Shown: positions 25,413 to 34,507, counted from the stretch's first letter. The stretch is DNA of 64,000 nucleotides from Aminobacter carboxidus (GCF_014863355.1 NZ_JACZEP010000002.1:310001-374000), one strand, 5' to 3'. Translations and numbers: made by a program. Notes: generated by a model not told the origin, from the letters alone.

Positions 25413-27044
25413 ATGGGCGCGCGTTCTTTTTCCCAGTCTAGCGACGGCGCGCGCCTGCTTGTCCGTCTGTGTGCGTTCGTGTTCGCCAGCATCGCCTTCT
25501 TCGGGGCGACGGCGACAGCGAACGCCCACGCCTCGCTGCTGCGTTCGACGCCGGTCGAGGGCAGCGTCGTCCAGGCCGCGCCGACAGAGGCGCGGCTGGG
25601 CTTCAGCGAGGTGGTGACGCCGCTTGTTGTCGACCTGCTCGCGCCTGACGGCAGCTCGACGCGCCTGGCGGCAAGGGCCGTCGGTGCAGAGCTGGCCATT
25701 GCCTGGCCCGCGTCGACGACCGAAGGCACCTACCTTGTTTCGTGGCGAGTCGTGTCTTCCGACGGCCACCCCGTCTCCGGCATTCTGACATTTTCCATCG
25801 GCAGCCCCAGTGCCACGCCACCTGCGGCGCCCGAGCTGAACGACGGCGCGCTGCGCTTCGCCATGTGGAGCGCCAGGCTTGTGCTCTATCTCGGCCTGTT
25901 CTTTGGCGTCGGCGGTACGTTCGCGCTTGCCTGGCTGGCTGGCGGCAAACACTATGGCATCGGCGCCATTGGCGGGCTGCTTGCGGCGGGTCTGGTCGCG
26001 GCTCCGGTCTCGTTTGGGCTGCAAGGGCTCGATGCGCTCGGCGCGCCGCTCAACATGTTCGGCAGCGCCATGGCTTGGCAGGCTGCATCAGCGACCAGCT
26101 ACGGCTTCACCGCGGCAATCGCCTTCATGGCCTTGTCGCTCGCATTGCTGGCACTTGCAGCCGATGCCAACCTGTCGCGCTGGCTGTCGCTTGCCGGCAT
26201 TGTCGGCGTCGGCGCGGCACTCGCCGCCAGCGGCCATGCCAGCGCCGCCGCGCCGCAATGGCTGACGCGGCCGATGGTCTTCGTGCATGGAGCAGGCATC
26301 GCTTTCTGGGCCGGGGCGCTTCTGCCGCTGGCGTTTGCCTGGCGCCAAGGCGGCGAAAGCGCCGAGGCGGCGTTGCGCCGGTTCTCGACGGCGATCCCTT
26401 GCATCGTTGCGGCGCTCATGGCCGCCGGGCTGGTACTGGCGATCGTCCAGGTCGAGACGCCGCTGGCGCTCTGGTACACCAGCTACGGCCAACTGCTCAG
26501 CCTGAAGCTCGGGTTGTCCGCACTGCTGTTGGCGCTGGCCGGCTTCAACCGCTGGCGGCTGACCAAGCCAGCGCTGGCCGAACAAGTAGATGCGCAACGC
26601 TGGCTGGTGCGCAACATCGTGGTCGAGACGCTGCTGATGGTGGCGATCCTAGGTCTCGTCGCCGGCTTCCGCTTCACGCCGCCGCCACGCGTGCTGGCCG
26701 TTGAAGCGGCGGAGCCCGCCGCGATCCACATTCACACGTCGGAAGCGATGGCCGATGTCGCCATAAGTCCTGGCCATGCCGGCACAGTCAGCGCCTCGAT
26801 CATGGTGATGACGGGCGACTTCGGCCCGCTCGACGCGCGCGGGGTGACGCTGAGGTTGAGCCAGCCCGGTTTCGCCGAGATCAGCGCCGTCGCGCACAAG
26901 CCCGGCGATGGCACCTGGCGCATCGACAGCCTCGAGCTGCCAGAAGCAGGTACCTGGACCGTCGCCATCGACGTCGACATATCGGCGGGTCGAGCGGCAA
27001 CGCTGAACGGCGAAGTTGCGATCCGTCCTGCCACCGGCTGGTAG
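25413..27044 (+). CDS. CopC-CopD fusion copper resistance/uptake protein
   Basis: 543 residues. After a signal peptide the CopC domain starts ANAHASLLRSTPVEGS, whose first His forms the copper brace; SSDGHPVSGILTF supplies the Asp and second His. The CopD part (about 145-430) has eight hydrophobic segments, including FVHGAGIAFWAGALLPLAF, a typical CopD stretch. A C-terminal periplasmic domain of about 110 residues follows, resembling the YtkA/FixH-like fold found in YcnJ-type proteins. It likely imports copper across the inner membrane, in partnership with the chaperone. Confidence 0.92.
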   Translation: MGARSFSQSSDGARLLVRLCAFVFASIAFFGATATANAHASLLRSTPVEGSVVQAAPTEARLGFSEVVTPLVVDLLAPDGSSTRLAARAVGAELAIAWPASTTEGTYLVSWRVVSSDGHPVSGILTFSIGSPSATPPAAPELNDGALRFAMWSARLVLYLGLFFGVGGTFALAWLAGGKHYGIGAIGGLLAAGLVAAPVSFGLQGLDALGAPLNMFGSAMAWQAASATSYGFTAAIAFMALSLALLALAADANLSRWLSLAGIVGVGAALAASGHASAAAPQWLTRPMVFVHGAGIAFWAGALLPLAFAWRQGGESAEAALRRFSTAIPCIVAALMAAGLVLAIVQVETPLALWYTSYGQLLSLKLGLSALLLALAGFNRWRLTKPALAEQVDAQRWLVRNIVVETLLMVAILGLVAGFRFTPPPRVLAVEAAEPAAIHIHTSEAMADVAISPGHAGTVSASIMVMTGDFGPLDARGVTLRLSQPGFAEISAVAHKPGDGTWRIDSLELPEAGTWTVAIDVDISAGRAATLNGEVAIRPATGW

Positions 27045-27084
27045 TCGATACGGACGATGCCACACCGCTAACGCCGCCTATCGT

Positions 27085-27113
27085 CCGGGCACTATTTGCG
27101 AAATGCCCGGGAG
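27085..27113 (+). promoter_or_regulatory. Hairpin overlapping the ribosome site of the epimerase gene
   Basis: CCGGGCA (27085-27091) pairs with TGCCCGG (27104-27110). The GGGAG Shine-Dalgarno (27109-27113) for the ATG at 27121 begins inside the 3' arm, so the hairpin could limit translation or end the copper transcript weakly. Confidence 0.4.
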
Positions 27114-27120
27114 TGCGCGC

Positions 27121-28026
27121 ATGAAAATCCTCATCATTGGCGGAACGGGCATGATCGGCGGCCACACTGCCGGTTATCTCAAGGCGCAGGGCAACGAGGT
27201 GGTGCTGGCGGCACGCAAGCCGGCGCCCAAATCGACTGCGATGGCCACCTATCCGACCATCTATGGCGACTACACCAAGGGCGATTTTTCGGCCGCGGAC
27301 CTCGCGCCCTTCGACGGCATACTGTTTGCCGCCGGCAACGACATCCGCCATTTGCCCAAGGGCGTCGACGAGAACGAGTTCTGGACCAAGATGCAGATCG
27401 AAGGCGTGCCGACCTTCGTCGAGCTGGCGCGCAAGGCCGGCGTGCGCCGCGTTGTTCATATCGGCAGCTACTACCACCAGGTCATGCCCGATCTCGTCGA
27501 CACCAACGCCTATGTGCGCGGCCGCAGCCTGGCCGACGAGGGCGTGCGTGCGCTCGCGACCGACGACTTCAACGTCTCGACGCTCAACCCGCCGTCGATC
27601 GTAGGTTATGTCGAGGGCCTTCCGACCAAACGCTACGAGACGCTGATGGCCTATGCCCGCGGCGAGACGCAGCTGCCAATCTTCGCCCCGCCGGGCGGCA
27701 CCAACTACATGTCTGTACAGTCGCTGGCCGAAGCGATCTGGGGCGCGTTCCAGCGCGCCGAGAGCGGCAAGGCATATCTTGTCGGCGACGAAAACCTGAC
27801 CTTCCAGCAGTATTTCCAGTCGCTGTTTGATGCCGTCGGCAATCCGCAGCGGGTCGAGGAGCGCAATGAGGAGCATCCGCTGCTGCCCGACATGTTCATT
27901 GTGCCGGGCCGGGGCAACATCCTCGCCTACGAACCGGATGCAGAGGAGACCAAGCTGTTGGGCTATCGCCGCAACGACGTGCAGCGGGCGGTGCGCGAGG
28001 TCTTCGCCCAGGTTTCGGGCCAGTAG
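27121..28026 (+). CDS. NAD-dependent epimerase/dehydratase family protein
   Basis: 301 residues from ATG 27121 (MKILIIGGTGMIGGHTAGYL); an in-frame ATG at 27103 is also possible. GGTGMIGG is the extended-SDR nucleotide loop. The active-site Y-x-x-x-K is replaced or shifted (SYYHQVMPDLVDTN), so it may be an atypical SDR rather than an active epimerase. It shares the strand with an NTF2-like and an SDR gene downstream, perhaps as one degradative operon. Confidence 0.82.
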   Translation: MKILIIGGTGMIGGHTAGYLKAQGNEVVLAARKPAPKSTAMATYPTIYGDYTKGDFSAADLAPFDGILFAAGNDIRHLPKGVDENEFWTKMQIEGVPTFVELARKAGVRRVVHIGSYYHQVMPDLVDTNAYVRGRSLADEGVRALATDDFNVSTLNPPSIVGYVEGLPTKRYETLMAYARGETQLPIFAPPGGTNYMSVQSLAEAIWGAFQRAESGKAYLVGDENLTFQQYFQSLFDAVGNPQRVEERNEEHPLLPDMFIVPGRGNILAYEPDAEETKLLGYRRNDVQRAVREVFAQVSGQ

Positions 28027-28052
28027 CGCAACGCTTCTCGGAGGAGGAAGCC

Positions 28053-28496
28053 ATGGCGGACAATCAGGCGGACCTGCTGATGGAGGTAGCGTTGCGACGG
28101 GTGTCGGAGCGCTACGCCTATGCCGTCGACACCGGCGATGGCGACCTGCTCGCCCAACAGTTCACCGCTGATGGCGCCGTCATCGCGCCGCGCGGAACCT
28201 TCGAAGGCCTGGCGCAGCTTCGCGGCATTCCGGCGATGGTCGCCAGCCGCTATCTCAAGACCTTCCATGCCGTGCTCAACCAGGCGGTCAAGCCAGTCGA
28301 GGGTGGTGCCGAAGGCGAGACATATTGCATCGCCCGCCATTACTTCCGCGATCCGGCCGGCCGTTACCTCTGCTACGAGATGACCATCCGCTATCAGGAT
28401 CGTTTTGTCCGCACCCCGGATGGTTGGCGCCTTGCGCGCCGCGAGCTGGTGGTCGTCGGCACCCACACATACGAGGCGCAGGACGCAGCGAGCTAG
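28053..28496 (+). CDS. SnoaL/NTF2-like family protein
   Basis: 147 residues, with GGAGGAGG before the ATG. It has the SnoaL-like pattern: an N-terminal helix (ADLLMEVALRRVSERYAYAV), DTGDGDLLAQQFTADGAVI, and a curved beta-sheet ending with YLCYEMTIRYQDRFVRTPDGW followed by RLARRELVVV. Members act as small ketosteroid-isomerase-type enzymes or hydratases. It stands 26 bases after the epimerase-like gene. Confidence 0.85.
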   Translation: MADNQADLLMEVALRRVSERYAYAVDTGDGDLLAQQFTADGAVIAPRGTFEGLAQLRGIPAMVASRYLKTFHAVLNQAVKPVEGGAEGETYCIARHYFRDPAGRYLCYEMTIRYQDRFVRTPDGWRLARRELVVVGTHTYEAQDAAS

Positions 28497-28643
28497 CGTG
28501 GCTTCAGGTGAGGCCGGGCTGCGCTTGCGGTGCGCACGGGCCGAATGGGCGCTCCGCTCCGGTTCTCGAATTCCATCAGTTTCGGCTCGGCCTGACCTGA
28601 ATCCGGATCGAGCCAAGCATAGACACAGACTGCGGAGGACAAA

Positions 28644-29507
28644 ATGCCCGACGAAATCTCCATCCTTGGCCTTGCCGGAAAGGTGGCGCTGGTCACCGGC
28701 GGCGGCGCAGGCATTGGCCGCGCCACCGCGGAACTCTATGCCCGTGCCGGCATGAAGGTCGTGGTCGCCGAGATCGATGCCGCCCGCGCGGCTTCGGTGC
28801 GCGATGCGTTGGGCGCCGATCACCTCGTCGTCGAGGCCGACGTGCGCAAGGCCGATGACGTCGCACGCCTGATCGAGGCGGTGCGCGAACGCTGTGGCCG
28901 ACTCGACGTGGTGGTCAACAATGTCGGCGACTATCTCGGCTTCAAGACGCCGTTCGAGCAGTCGACCGAGGACGAATGGAGTGCGCTCTATCACATCAAT
29001 CTGCTGCACATGTTCCACGTCAGCAAGGCGGCAATCCCGCTGATGCGCGCGGGCAGACAAGGCGGCAGCATCATCAACGTCTCGACCATCGAGGCCTTCC
29101 GCGGCATCCCGACGACGGTGGTCTATTCGGCTTTCAAGGCGGCGGTGACCGGCTTCACCCAGAGCCTCGCCGTCGAGCTTGGCCAGCACAGCATTCGGGT
29201 CAATGCCATCGCGCCCGAGACCACCAATTCGGCGCAGATCGTGGCGACGCCGCGCGTGCCGCCCGAAAATCTCGAACACCTCAAGCGCTGGTTTCCGATC
29301 GGCCGCTTCGGCGAAGGGTCGGATTCGGCCGGTGCGGCGCTGTTCCTGGCGTCCGACGTCCTGTCAGGCTGGGTGTCGGGTACCACGATCCACGTCGATG
29401 GCGGCGTGCTTGCCGCCGGTGCCTGGATGCGCATGACCAACGATGTCTGGACGCATCTGCCGGTGATCCTGTCCGATGGCTACACGCCCCGGCCGGAGGC
29501 GCGCTAA
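28644..29507 (+). CDS. Short-chain dehydrogenase/reductase
   Basis: 287 residues with GGAGG upstream. The nucleotide loop is TGGGAGIGRA near residue 19, followed by NNVGDY, the catalytic Ser (INVSTIEAF) and Y-x-x-x-K (YSAFKAA), all intact. FabG-like classical SDR. The substrate is unknown; the upstream NTF2-like and epimerase-like genes suggest a catabolic role (inference). It converges on the cyclic-di-GMP gene with 12 bases between. Confidence 0.9.
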   Translation: MPDEISILGLAGKVALVTGGGAGIGRATAELYARAGMKVVVAEIDAARAASVRDALGADHLVVEADVRKADDVARLIEAVRERCGRLDVVVNNVGDYLGFKTPFEQSTEDEWSALYHINLLHMFHVSKAAIPLMRAGRQGGSIINVSTIEAFRGIPTTVVYSAFKAAVTGFTQSLAVELGQHSIRVNAIAPETTNSAQIVATPRVPPENLEHLKRWFPIGRFGEGSDSAGAALFLASDVLSGWVSGTTIHVDGGVLAAGAWMRMTNDVWTHLPVILSDGYTPRPEAR

Positions 29508-29519
29508 GGCATCTCGGCC

Positions 29520-31586
29520 TCAGGCTGCGCTCGAGCGGGTGAATTCCGAACGCATGTTGCCGGGAACTTCGTTGCGGCCGACGAGGGTTGCGATCTCCGA
29601 CAGCGGCAGCGGCCGGCCAAACAGGAAGCCCTGCATCTCGGTGCAGCCTTCGGCGCGCAGGAATTCGAAATTCTCCCGCTTCTCCACGCCCTCGGCCAGT
29701 ACGGGGATACGCAGGTCGTTGGCAAGCAGGATCGTCGCCCTGACGATAGCTGCGGCTGCGCTGTCATTGGCGACGTCCTCGACGAAGGAGCGGTCGATCT
29801 TGACCCGGTCGAAGGGGAAGATCTGCAGCGTCGACAGCGAGGAATAACCGACGCCGTAGTCGTCCATGGCGATGGTGACGCCGAGCGCCTTGAGCTGGCG
29901 CACCACGTGCAGGGCACGGTCGCGGTCCTCGATGATGCTGGCTTCGGTGATCTCGAGCTCAAGGCGCGAGGCGGAGAGGCCGGTTGAGAGCAGGGTCTCG
30001 TGCACGACCTTGGGCAGGTCGGCCTGGACGAGCTGGGCCGCGGCGATGTTGACGGCAACCTTGTAGGGCTTGCGCCAGCCGGCAACCTCGGCGCAGGCGG
30101 TCTTCAGCACCCATTCCCCGATCGGGATGATCAGCCCGTTCTCCTCGGCGATCGGGATGAATTCCTCCGGCGCCACCAGGCCGCGTTCGCGATGGTGCCA
30201 GCGCAACAGCGCCTCATAGGCGGTGACCTCGCCGGACTTCATGTCGAGCTGCGGCTGGTAATAGAGCTCGAACTCGTCGCGCTCCAGCGCGTGCCGCAGT
30301 TCCATCGCCAGCGCGCTGCGCTCACGCCGGCCTTCGTCCATCGAGCGGTCGTAGTAGCAGACCTTGTCGGTCACGGCGCGCTTGGCGCGGTACATGGCAA
30401 GGTCGGCGGCGCCGATCAGCTCGTCGGCATCGCTTGCATGATGCGGGAACAGGCTGATGCCGATGCTGGCGCCGACGGACAGGGTCTTGGATTTGTTCTG
30501 TATCGGGTCGAGCACGCCTGAAATCAGCCGGATCACGAAGCGGTCGACCTCTTCCTTGCTTGAGATACCCTGCTTGACCGCAATGAACTCGTCGCCGCCG
30601 ACGCGCGCCACCAGTTCGCCGGGACCGGTCAGGATCTTGAGGCGGTTGGCTACCGTCTGCAGCAGCATGTCGCCGGCGTTGTGGCCGTGGACGTCGTTGA
30701 TCTCCTTGAAGCGGTCGAGATCGACGACGATGACAGCGGCTTCCTTGCCGGCGGCCGCACTGCGTTTGAGCATGTCAGGCAGATTGTCGGACAGGAAGGC
30801 GCGGTTGGGCAGGCCGGTCAGCGGGTCGTGCTGGGCGGCGTGGCGGAAGCTGTCGACCAACTCGCGCTGCGACTTGGCATCCATCACATAAAGCGTCAGC
30901 CCGGCGATGATCGCCATTGTAGCGAGCACCAGCACGGCCAGGAATTCGCTCGAAAACACTTTGGTTGGCACCGGCACCGAAGGATCGGGCACGATGGTGG
31001 CAGCGCCCATGGCGGTGAAGTGCATGGCGCAGATGGCGAGCACCAGGGCAACGACCGACAGCGGCTTGGCGTAGCGGATACGCTGCCGCGCTGCCAGATG
31101 CATGGCGAGTGCGCCAAAGGCCACGGCAAACAGGATCGATGCTTCGACCAGGTTGGCATCCCATTCGATACGGCCGGCGATCTCGAAACCGCGCATGCCG
31201 GTGAAATGCATGGCAACCACGCCTGCGCCGATCACCGCGCCACCTGTCTCGACAGGTAGTCCGCGGGGCGGACTCGCCGAAAGATGTAGGCCGGCGGCGG
31301 TGAATGCGATGGCGATGACAAGCGAGGCGATGGTCAAAAGCGGATCGAATGCCGCCTCGAAAGGCAGCTCGAAGCCGAGCATGGCGACGAAATGGGTGGT
31401 CCAGATCGCGGCTCCACAGGCGATGCCGGAAAGCATGATCCAAGAGGAGCGGGCATTGGTTGAGAGACGAGAGGCGCGCTCGAAAAGCCGAATAGTCATG
31501 GCCGCGCCGGCAATACAGACAATCGCGGCGACCACGACGAACGAATAGTCATGCTCGTAAGCAAGACAGGAAATGACCTTGAACAT
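29520..31586 (-). CDS. MHYT-GGDEF-EAL cyclic-di-GMP signalling protein
   Basis: 688 residues from ATG 31586; a GTG two codons earlier is an alternative. The N-terminal 230 residues are the MHYT sensor: seven helices with THFVAMLGF, MHFTGMRGF and MHFTAMGA, thought to bind copper and sense gas or redox. The diguanylate cyclase domain has an intact site ARVGGDEFIAV. The phosphodiesterase domain has YEALLRWHHRERG (EAL) and DDYGVGYSS. All key residues look intact, so it could make or break cyclic-di-GMP. It is divergent from an HdeD gene. Confidence 0.93.
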   Translation of the reverse strand: MFKVISCLAYEHDYSFVVVAAIVCIAGAAMTIRLFERASRLSTNARSSWIMLSGIACGAAIWTTHFVAMLGFELPFEAAFDPLLTIASLVIAIAFTAAGLHLSASPPRGLPVETGGAVIGAGVVAMHFTGMRGFEIAGRIEWDANLVEASILFAVAFGALAMHLAARQRIRYAKPLSVVALVLAICAMHFTAMGAATIVPDPSVPVPTKVFSSEFLAVLVLATMAIIAGLTLYVMDAKSQRELVDSFRHAAQHDPLTGLPNRAFLSDNLPDMLKRSAAAGKEAAVIVVDLDRFKEINDVHGHNAGDMLLQTVANRLKILTGPGELVARVGGDEFIAVKQGISSKEEVDRFVIRLISGVLDPIQNKSKTLSVGASIGISLFPHHASDADELIGAADLAMYRAKRAVTDKVCYYDRSMDEGRRERSALAMELRHALERDEFELYYQPQLDMKSGEVTAYEALLRWHHRERGLVAPEEFIPIAEENGLIIPIGEWVLKTACAEVAGWRKPYKVAVNIAAAQLVQADLPKVVHETLLSTGLSASRLELEITEASIIEDRDRALHVVRQLKALGVTIAMDDYGVGYSSLSTLQIFPFDRVKIDRSFVEDVANDSAAAAIVRATILLANDLRIPVLAEGVEKRENFEFLRAEGCTEMQGFLFGRPLPLSEIATLVGRNEVPGNMRSEFTRSSAA

Positions 31587-31659
31587 TGCCACGCCCCCAT
31601 GCCCGCCGAGACTGTCCGGTCAGGCCCTGGGCAAGTCTCATCCCGAAAGATGAAAGAAA

Positions 31660-31674
31660 TTCCTAATTTAGGAA
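31660..31674. promoter_or_regulatory. Perfect short inverted repeat between divergent genes
   Basis: TTCCTA-ATT-TAGGAA sits 74 bases from the MHYT-GGDEF-EAL start and 147 bases from the HdeD start, in an AT-rich patch. It looks like an operator for a dimeric regulator; the regulator is unknown. Confidence 0.4.
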
Positions 31675-31820
31675 CGCTTTTGTTCACGCGGTGCGCGTAT
31701 CACGCGAAGGCCTGCGCGCCGGCCGCGAGGTGTCCGTGCCGATGGCCGGGTGACTGCAACGTAGTTGCGAACCGCGCGCATTTCTTCGACAAATGGTTGT
31801 CTCAGTCAAAGGAGCAGGGC

Positions 31821-32372
31821 ATGGCCGAGGGCAAGACCAAGCGGTTCGACGCGACGCTGACCGCGTTGCGGGGAGTTCTGATTGCGGCGGCGGCGTTGGT
31901 CGCCTTCTTCTATCCGGCACAGGCGGTGCAGTTGCTGGTGCTTGTCGGCGGCGGGCTTCTGCTCGTCGACGGCGTGCTGGGCCTGGTGACGCTCGACCGC
32001 TCGCCGCCACGCACCACCGGCCAGACGCTCGGGCTGGTCCGCAACCTGCTGTCGATTGCCGCAGGCGTGATCGTCATAGCCAGCGGACTGCTGACCAGCA
32101 TCTTCACCTTGTCGGCGCTGACATGGATCGTCGGCCTTTTGGCCCTGCTTGTCGGCCTGATCGAGATGGCATCGAGCTTCCTCGACAGCGAGCGGCAGAC
32201 GCGGCTGTGGCCGACGCTTGTCGGCGGCGCGGTCTATGCCGCCTTCGGCCTGGCATTGATGTTCGTGCCGCTCAGCAGTGCGGCAACGCTGCTGCGCATC
32301 GCCATGATCCTGATGATCGCCTATGCGCTGGTGCTGTTCTACCGCGCCTGGAGCATTCGCGCGGCGCGCTGA
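31821..32372 (+). CDS. HdeD family (DUF308) membrane protein
   Basis: 183 residues from ATG 31821 with AAAGGAG before it. Six hydrophobic helices in three pairs follow a short basic N-terminus (MAEGKTKRFDATLTALRGVL). The pairs RNLLSIAAGVIVIASGLL and GALLVGLIEMASSF-type repeats are typical of HdeD, which in E. coli is linked to acid resistance. The role here is unknown. Confidence 0.85.
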   Translation: MAEGKTKRFDATLTALRGVLIAAAALVAFFYPAQAVQLLVLVGGGLLLVDGVLGLVTLDRSPPRTTGQTLGLVRNLLSIAAGVIVIASGLLTSIFTLSALTWIVGLLALLVGLIEMASSFLDSERQTRLWPTLVGGAVYAAFGLALMFVPLSSAATLLRIAMILMIAYALVLFYRAWSIRAAR

Positions 32373-32392
32373 TCAGTAAAAGTTGCATGTGC

Positions 32393-32436
32393 GCATCGTG
32401 CTTTCTGAGAATCGTTCCGATTTTCAGGCCGATGCG
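32393..32436. repeat. GCATGA-type palindrome, degenerate (copy E)
   Basis: GCATCGTGC and GGCCGATGC flank a GAATCGTTCCGATTTTC core like that of copies B and D. Its right arm encodes the last codons of the deacetylase gene. Confidence 0.6.
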
Positions 32437-33452
32437 CCGGCAAAGCCGGTGAGGAATGCCGTCAGGTTGTCACCAAGTGCATCGCAGAGATAGCCGCCTT
32501 CCTGCACGATGACGGTCGGCAGGCCGAGCCGGGCGATCGCTTCGGCGATGCGCGCAAAGCCCGGCGTGGTCACCGACAGGCCGCCGAACGGATCGCCTTC
32601 GAAGGCGTCGAGCCCGAGCGCCACGACAAGTGCGTCGGGCGCGAAGGCCAGGATGCGGCTGATAGCGTGGTCGAGCGCTTCCAGGAACTCGGCATCGCCT
32701 GACTTGCGTGGCAAGGGCAGGTTGTAGTTGTAGCCGATGCCCGCTGTCTCGCCGCGTTCGTCGGCATGACCCCAAAAGAATGGGTAGAAGCGGCTCGGGT
32801 CGGCATGCAGCGACACGGTCAACACGTCGGCCCTGTTGTAGAAGATGCCTTGCGTGCCGTTGCCGTGATGCAGGTCGACATCGAGGATGGCGACGCGCGA
32901 GGCGGTGGCCCGCAGCCGCTGCGCTGCGATGGCCGAGTTGTTGAAGAAACAGAAGCCGCCGGCAACGTCGGCAAAGGCATGGTGGCCGGGCGGACGGCAC
33001 AGCGCATAGGCGGCAGGCTCGCCCGACAGCACCGCCTCGGTGGCGGCAACCGCACTCCAGGCGCTCCAGCAGGCACTGTCGAAGGTTTCGGCCGAGATCG
33101 GGCAGGCGGTGTCGGCCATGTGGTAGCCGGCCTGGCCGGCGGCACCCGCCGGGTACGAGCCGTTGCGGGCAAACGGATGGATGTTGGGGATCACTTCGGC
33201 GGATGCGCCTTCCATGCGCTGCCAGCGTTCGAAGATGTGGGTCAGGAACTCGATGTATTCAGGCGTGTGGACCGCGGCGATCGGGCCGAGGCCGTAACTG
33301 GCCGGGCGGTGGATCGTCGAGCCGGCCGCGCGGGCGCCAGCAAGCAGGCGCTCGACACGCTCGGGCCGCTCAGGATTGGACCTTTGCGCGCCCATCGACA
33401 GGAAAGCCTTGGGGTCGTGGCGCTTCTGCTCATCGGCATAGAAGGTCTTCAT
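32424..33452 (-). CDS. Histone deacetylase-family (acetylpolyamine amidohydrolase-like) deacetylase
   Basis: 342 residues. The class-II HDAC/AphA motifs are present: RPPGHHAF near residue 152, the zinc site DVDLHHGNGTQG with the paired Asp and His, LSVSLHAD-type strand (TVSLHADPSRFYPFFWG), the second zinc Asp in GLDAFEGDPFGG, and GGYL. The N-terminus MKTFYADEQKRHDPKAF is like bacterial acetylpolyamine amidohydrolases. It removes acetyl groups from polyamines or lysine. Its ATG overlaps the stop of a GNAT acetyltransferase gene (ATGA), so acetylation and deacetylation functions are made together. Confidence 0.93.
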   Translation of the reverse strand: MKTFYADEQKRHDPKAFLSMGAQRSNPERPERVERLLAGARAAGSTIHRPASYGLGPIAAVHTPEYIEFLTHIFERWQRMEGASAEVIPNIHPFARNGSYPAGAAGQAGYHMADTACPISAETFDSACWSAWSAVAATEAVLSGEPAAYALCRPPGHHAFADVAGGFCFFNNSAIAAQRLRATASRVAILDVDLHHGNGTQGIFYNRADVLTVSLHADPSRFYPFFWGHADERGETAGIGYNYNLPLPRKSGDAEFLEALDHAISRILAFAPDALVVALGLDAFEGDPFGGLSVTTPGFARIAEAIARLGLPTVIVQEGGYLCDALGDNLTAFLTGFAGASA

Positions 33453-33967
33453 TTCGGCTCCCCGGTCGTTTCGCTCAGCGCCGCAAATGTTGGTCCGCTG
33501 GCAATGTAGGATCTCTGGTCATTCGTCCAGGCAAAGCCGAGCCTGGTGTAGAAGGGATGCGCACGCGTGTTGGCGTTGTCGACCGCCAGGCGCATATAGA
33601 CGCCGCCGTTGTCGCGGCAGAGCCCGGCGACATGGCGCAACAGCCGTTCGCCGATGCCGAGGCTGCGGAACTGCTCGTCGACGAACAGGTCCTGCACAAA
33701 GACGCCGGGGCGGCCGTACCAGGTCGAAAAAACAGGGAAAAACAGGCACATGCCGGCGAAGGTGCTGTTCACCTCGGCGATGACAGCCTGAAAGGCCGGG
33801 TTCTCGCCGAAGCCGAAGCGCCTGATGTCGTCTTCGGTGCAGGCGACGCCATTGGCCTCACCGACATGTTCGGCAAGCCCGATGATCGCCTTCATCAGCA
33901 ATGGCGAATCGCCTGAGGTCGCTGGCCGGATGGCGACGCCGGCTGGCTCGGTGCTTGTGGTGCCCAT
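33449..33967 (-). CDS. GNAT N-acetyltransferase coupled to the deacetylase
   Basis: 172 residues from ATG 33967 (MGTTSTEPAGVAIRPATSGD), with GGAA eight bases before it; an ATG at 33976 and a GTG at 33991 are alternatives. GNAT motif A is VQDLFVDEQFRSLGIGERLL with the acetyl-CoA loop RSLGIG; motif B contains YTRLGFAW. The order of domains resembles spermidine/diamine acetyltransferases. It is the first gene of a two-gene unit with an HDAC-family deacetylase. Whether the partner substrate is a polyamine or a protein is not shown. Confidence 0.88.
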   Translation of the reverse strand: MGTTSTEPAGVAIRPATSGDSPLLMKAIIGLAEHVGEANGVACTEDDIRRFGFGENPAFQAVIAEVNSTFAGMCLFFPVFSTWYGRPGVFVQDLFVDEQFRSLGIGERLLRHVAGLCRDNGGVYMRLAVDNANTRAHPFYTRLGFAWTNDQRSYIASGPTFAALSETTGEPK

Positions 33968-34120
33968 CAATGCCATTCCGCATTCAGTCACGGAATTGAT
34001 AGCATCGGGGCAGCAGGTGGGGAGGGAGATTCAGCCTCTGGCGCAAGCATCGTGGCATCATGGCCCGATGCTGGCTCTGGCAGCGGCATTTGGCGCTTCG
34101 CGTCGGTCGATGTGGCCGGC

Positions 34121-34507
34121 TTAGGCTTCCACCACCTTCAGGCGTTTGTCGAAGACGCCGAGCACGCGCGCCAGTTCGTGGCCGCGCTTGAGGATCAGGC
34201 CGCCGGCAGCAATGACCGAGAAGGCGCCCTGCTTGCGGGCGAGCCTGGGATCCTTGACGATCTGGAACAGCGGTGTTTCGCTGGTGCGGCGAAAGACCGA
34301 GAAGACGGCGCGGTCGCTGAGATGGTCGATGGCGTAGTCGCGCCATTCGTTGGCGGCAACCATGCGTCCATAGAGCCTGAGAATCTGGTCGAGCTCCCGT
34401 CTCTCGAATGCCACCGGGAGTTCCTGGCGCTCCCGACGGGCTTCATGGAGCGGGATCAAAACTGCGGATGTCTCGCCATCCTCCGCCCCAGCACCGCGAT
34501 CAGTCAT
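34121..34507 (-). CDS. DUF2794 family protein
   Basis: 128 residues from ATG 34507, preceded by AAGGGA. The conserved part is VAFERRELDQILRLYGRMVA followed by EWRDYAIDHLSDRAVFSVFR and PLFQIVKDPRL, as in DUF2794, a small alphaproteobacterial family. It is soluble, without signal or membrane segment. Its function is unknown. Confidence 0.85.
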   Translation of the reverse strand: MTDRGAGAEDGETSAVLIPLHEARRERQELPVAFERRELDQILRLYGRMVAANEWRDYAIDHLSDRAVFSVFRRTSETPLFQIVKDPRLARKQGAFSVIAAGGLILKRGHELARVLGVFDKRLKVVEA

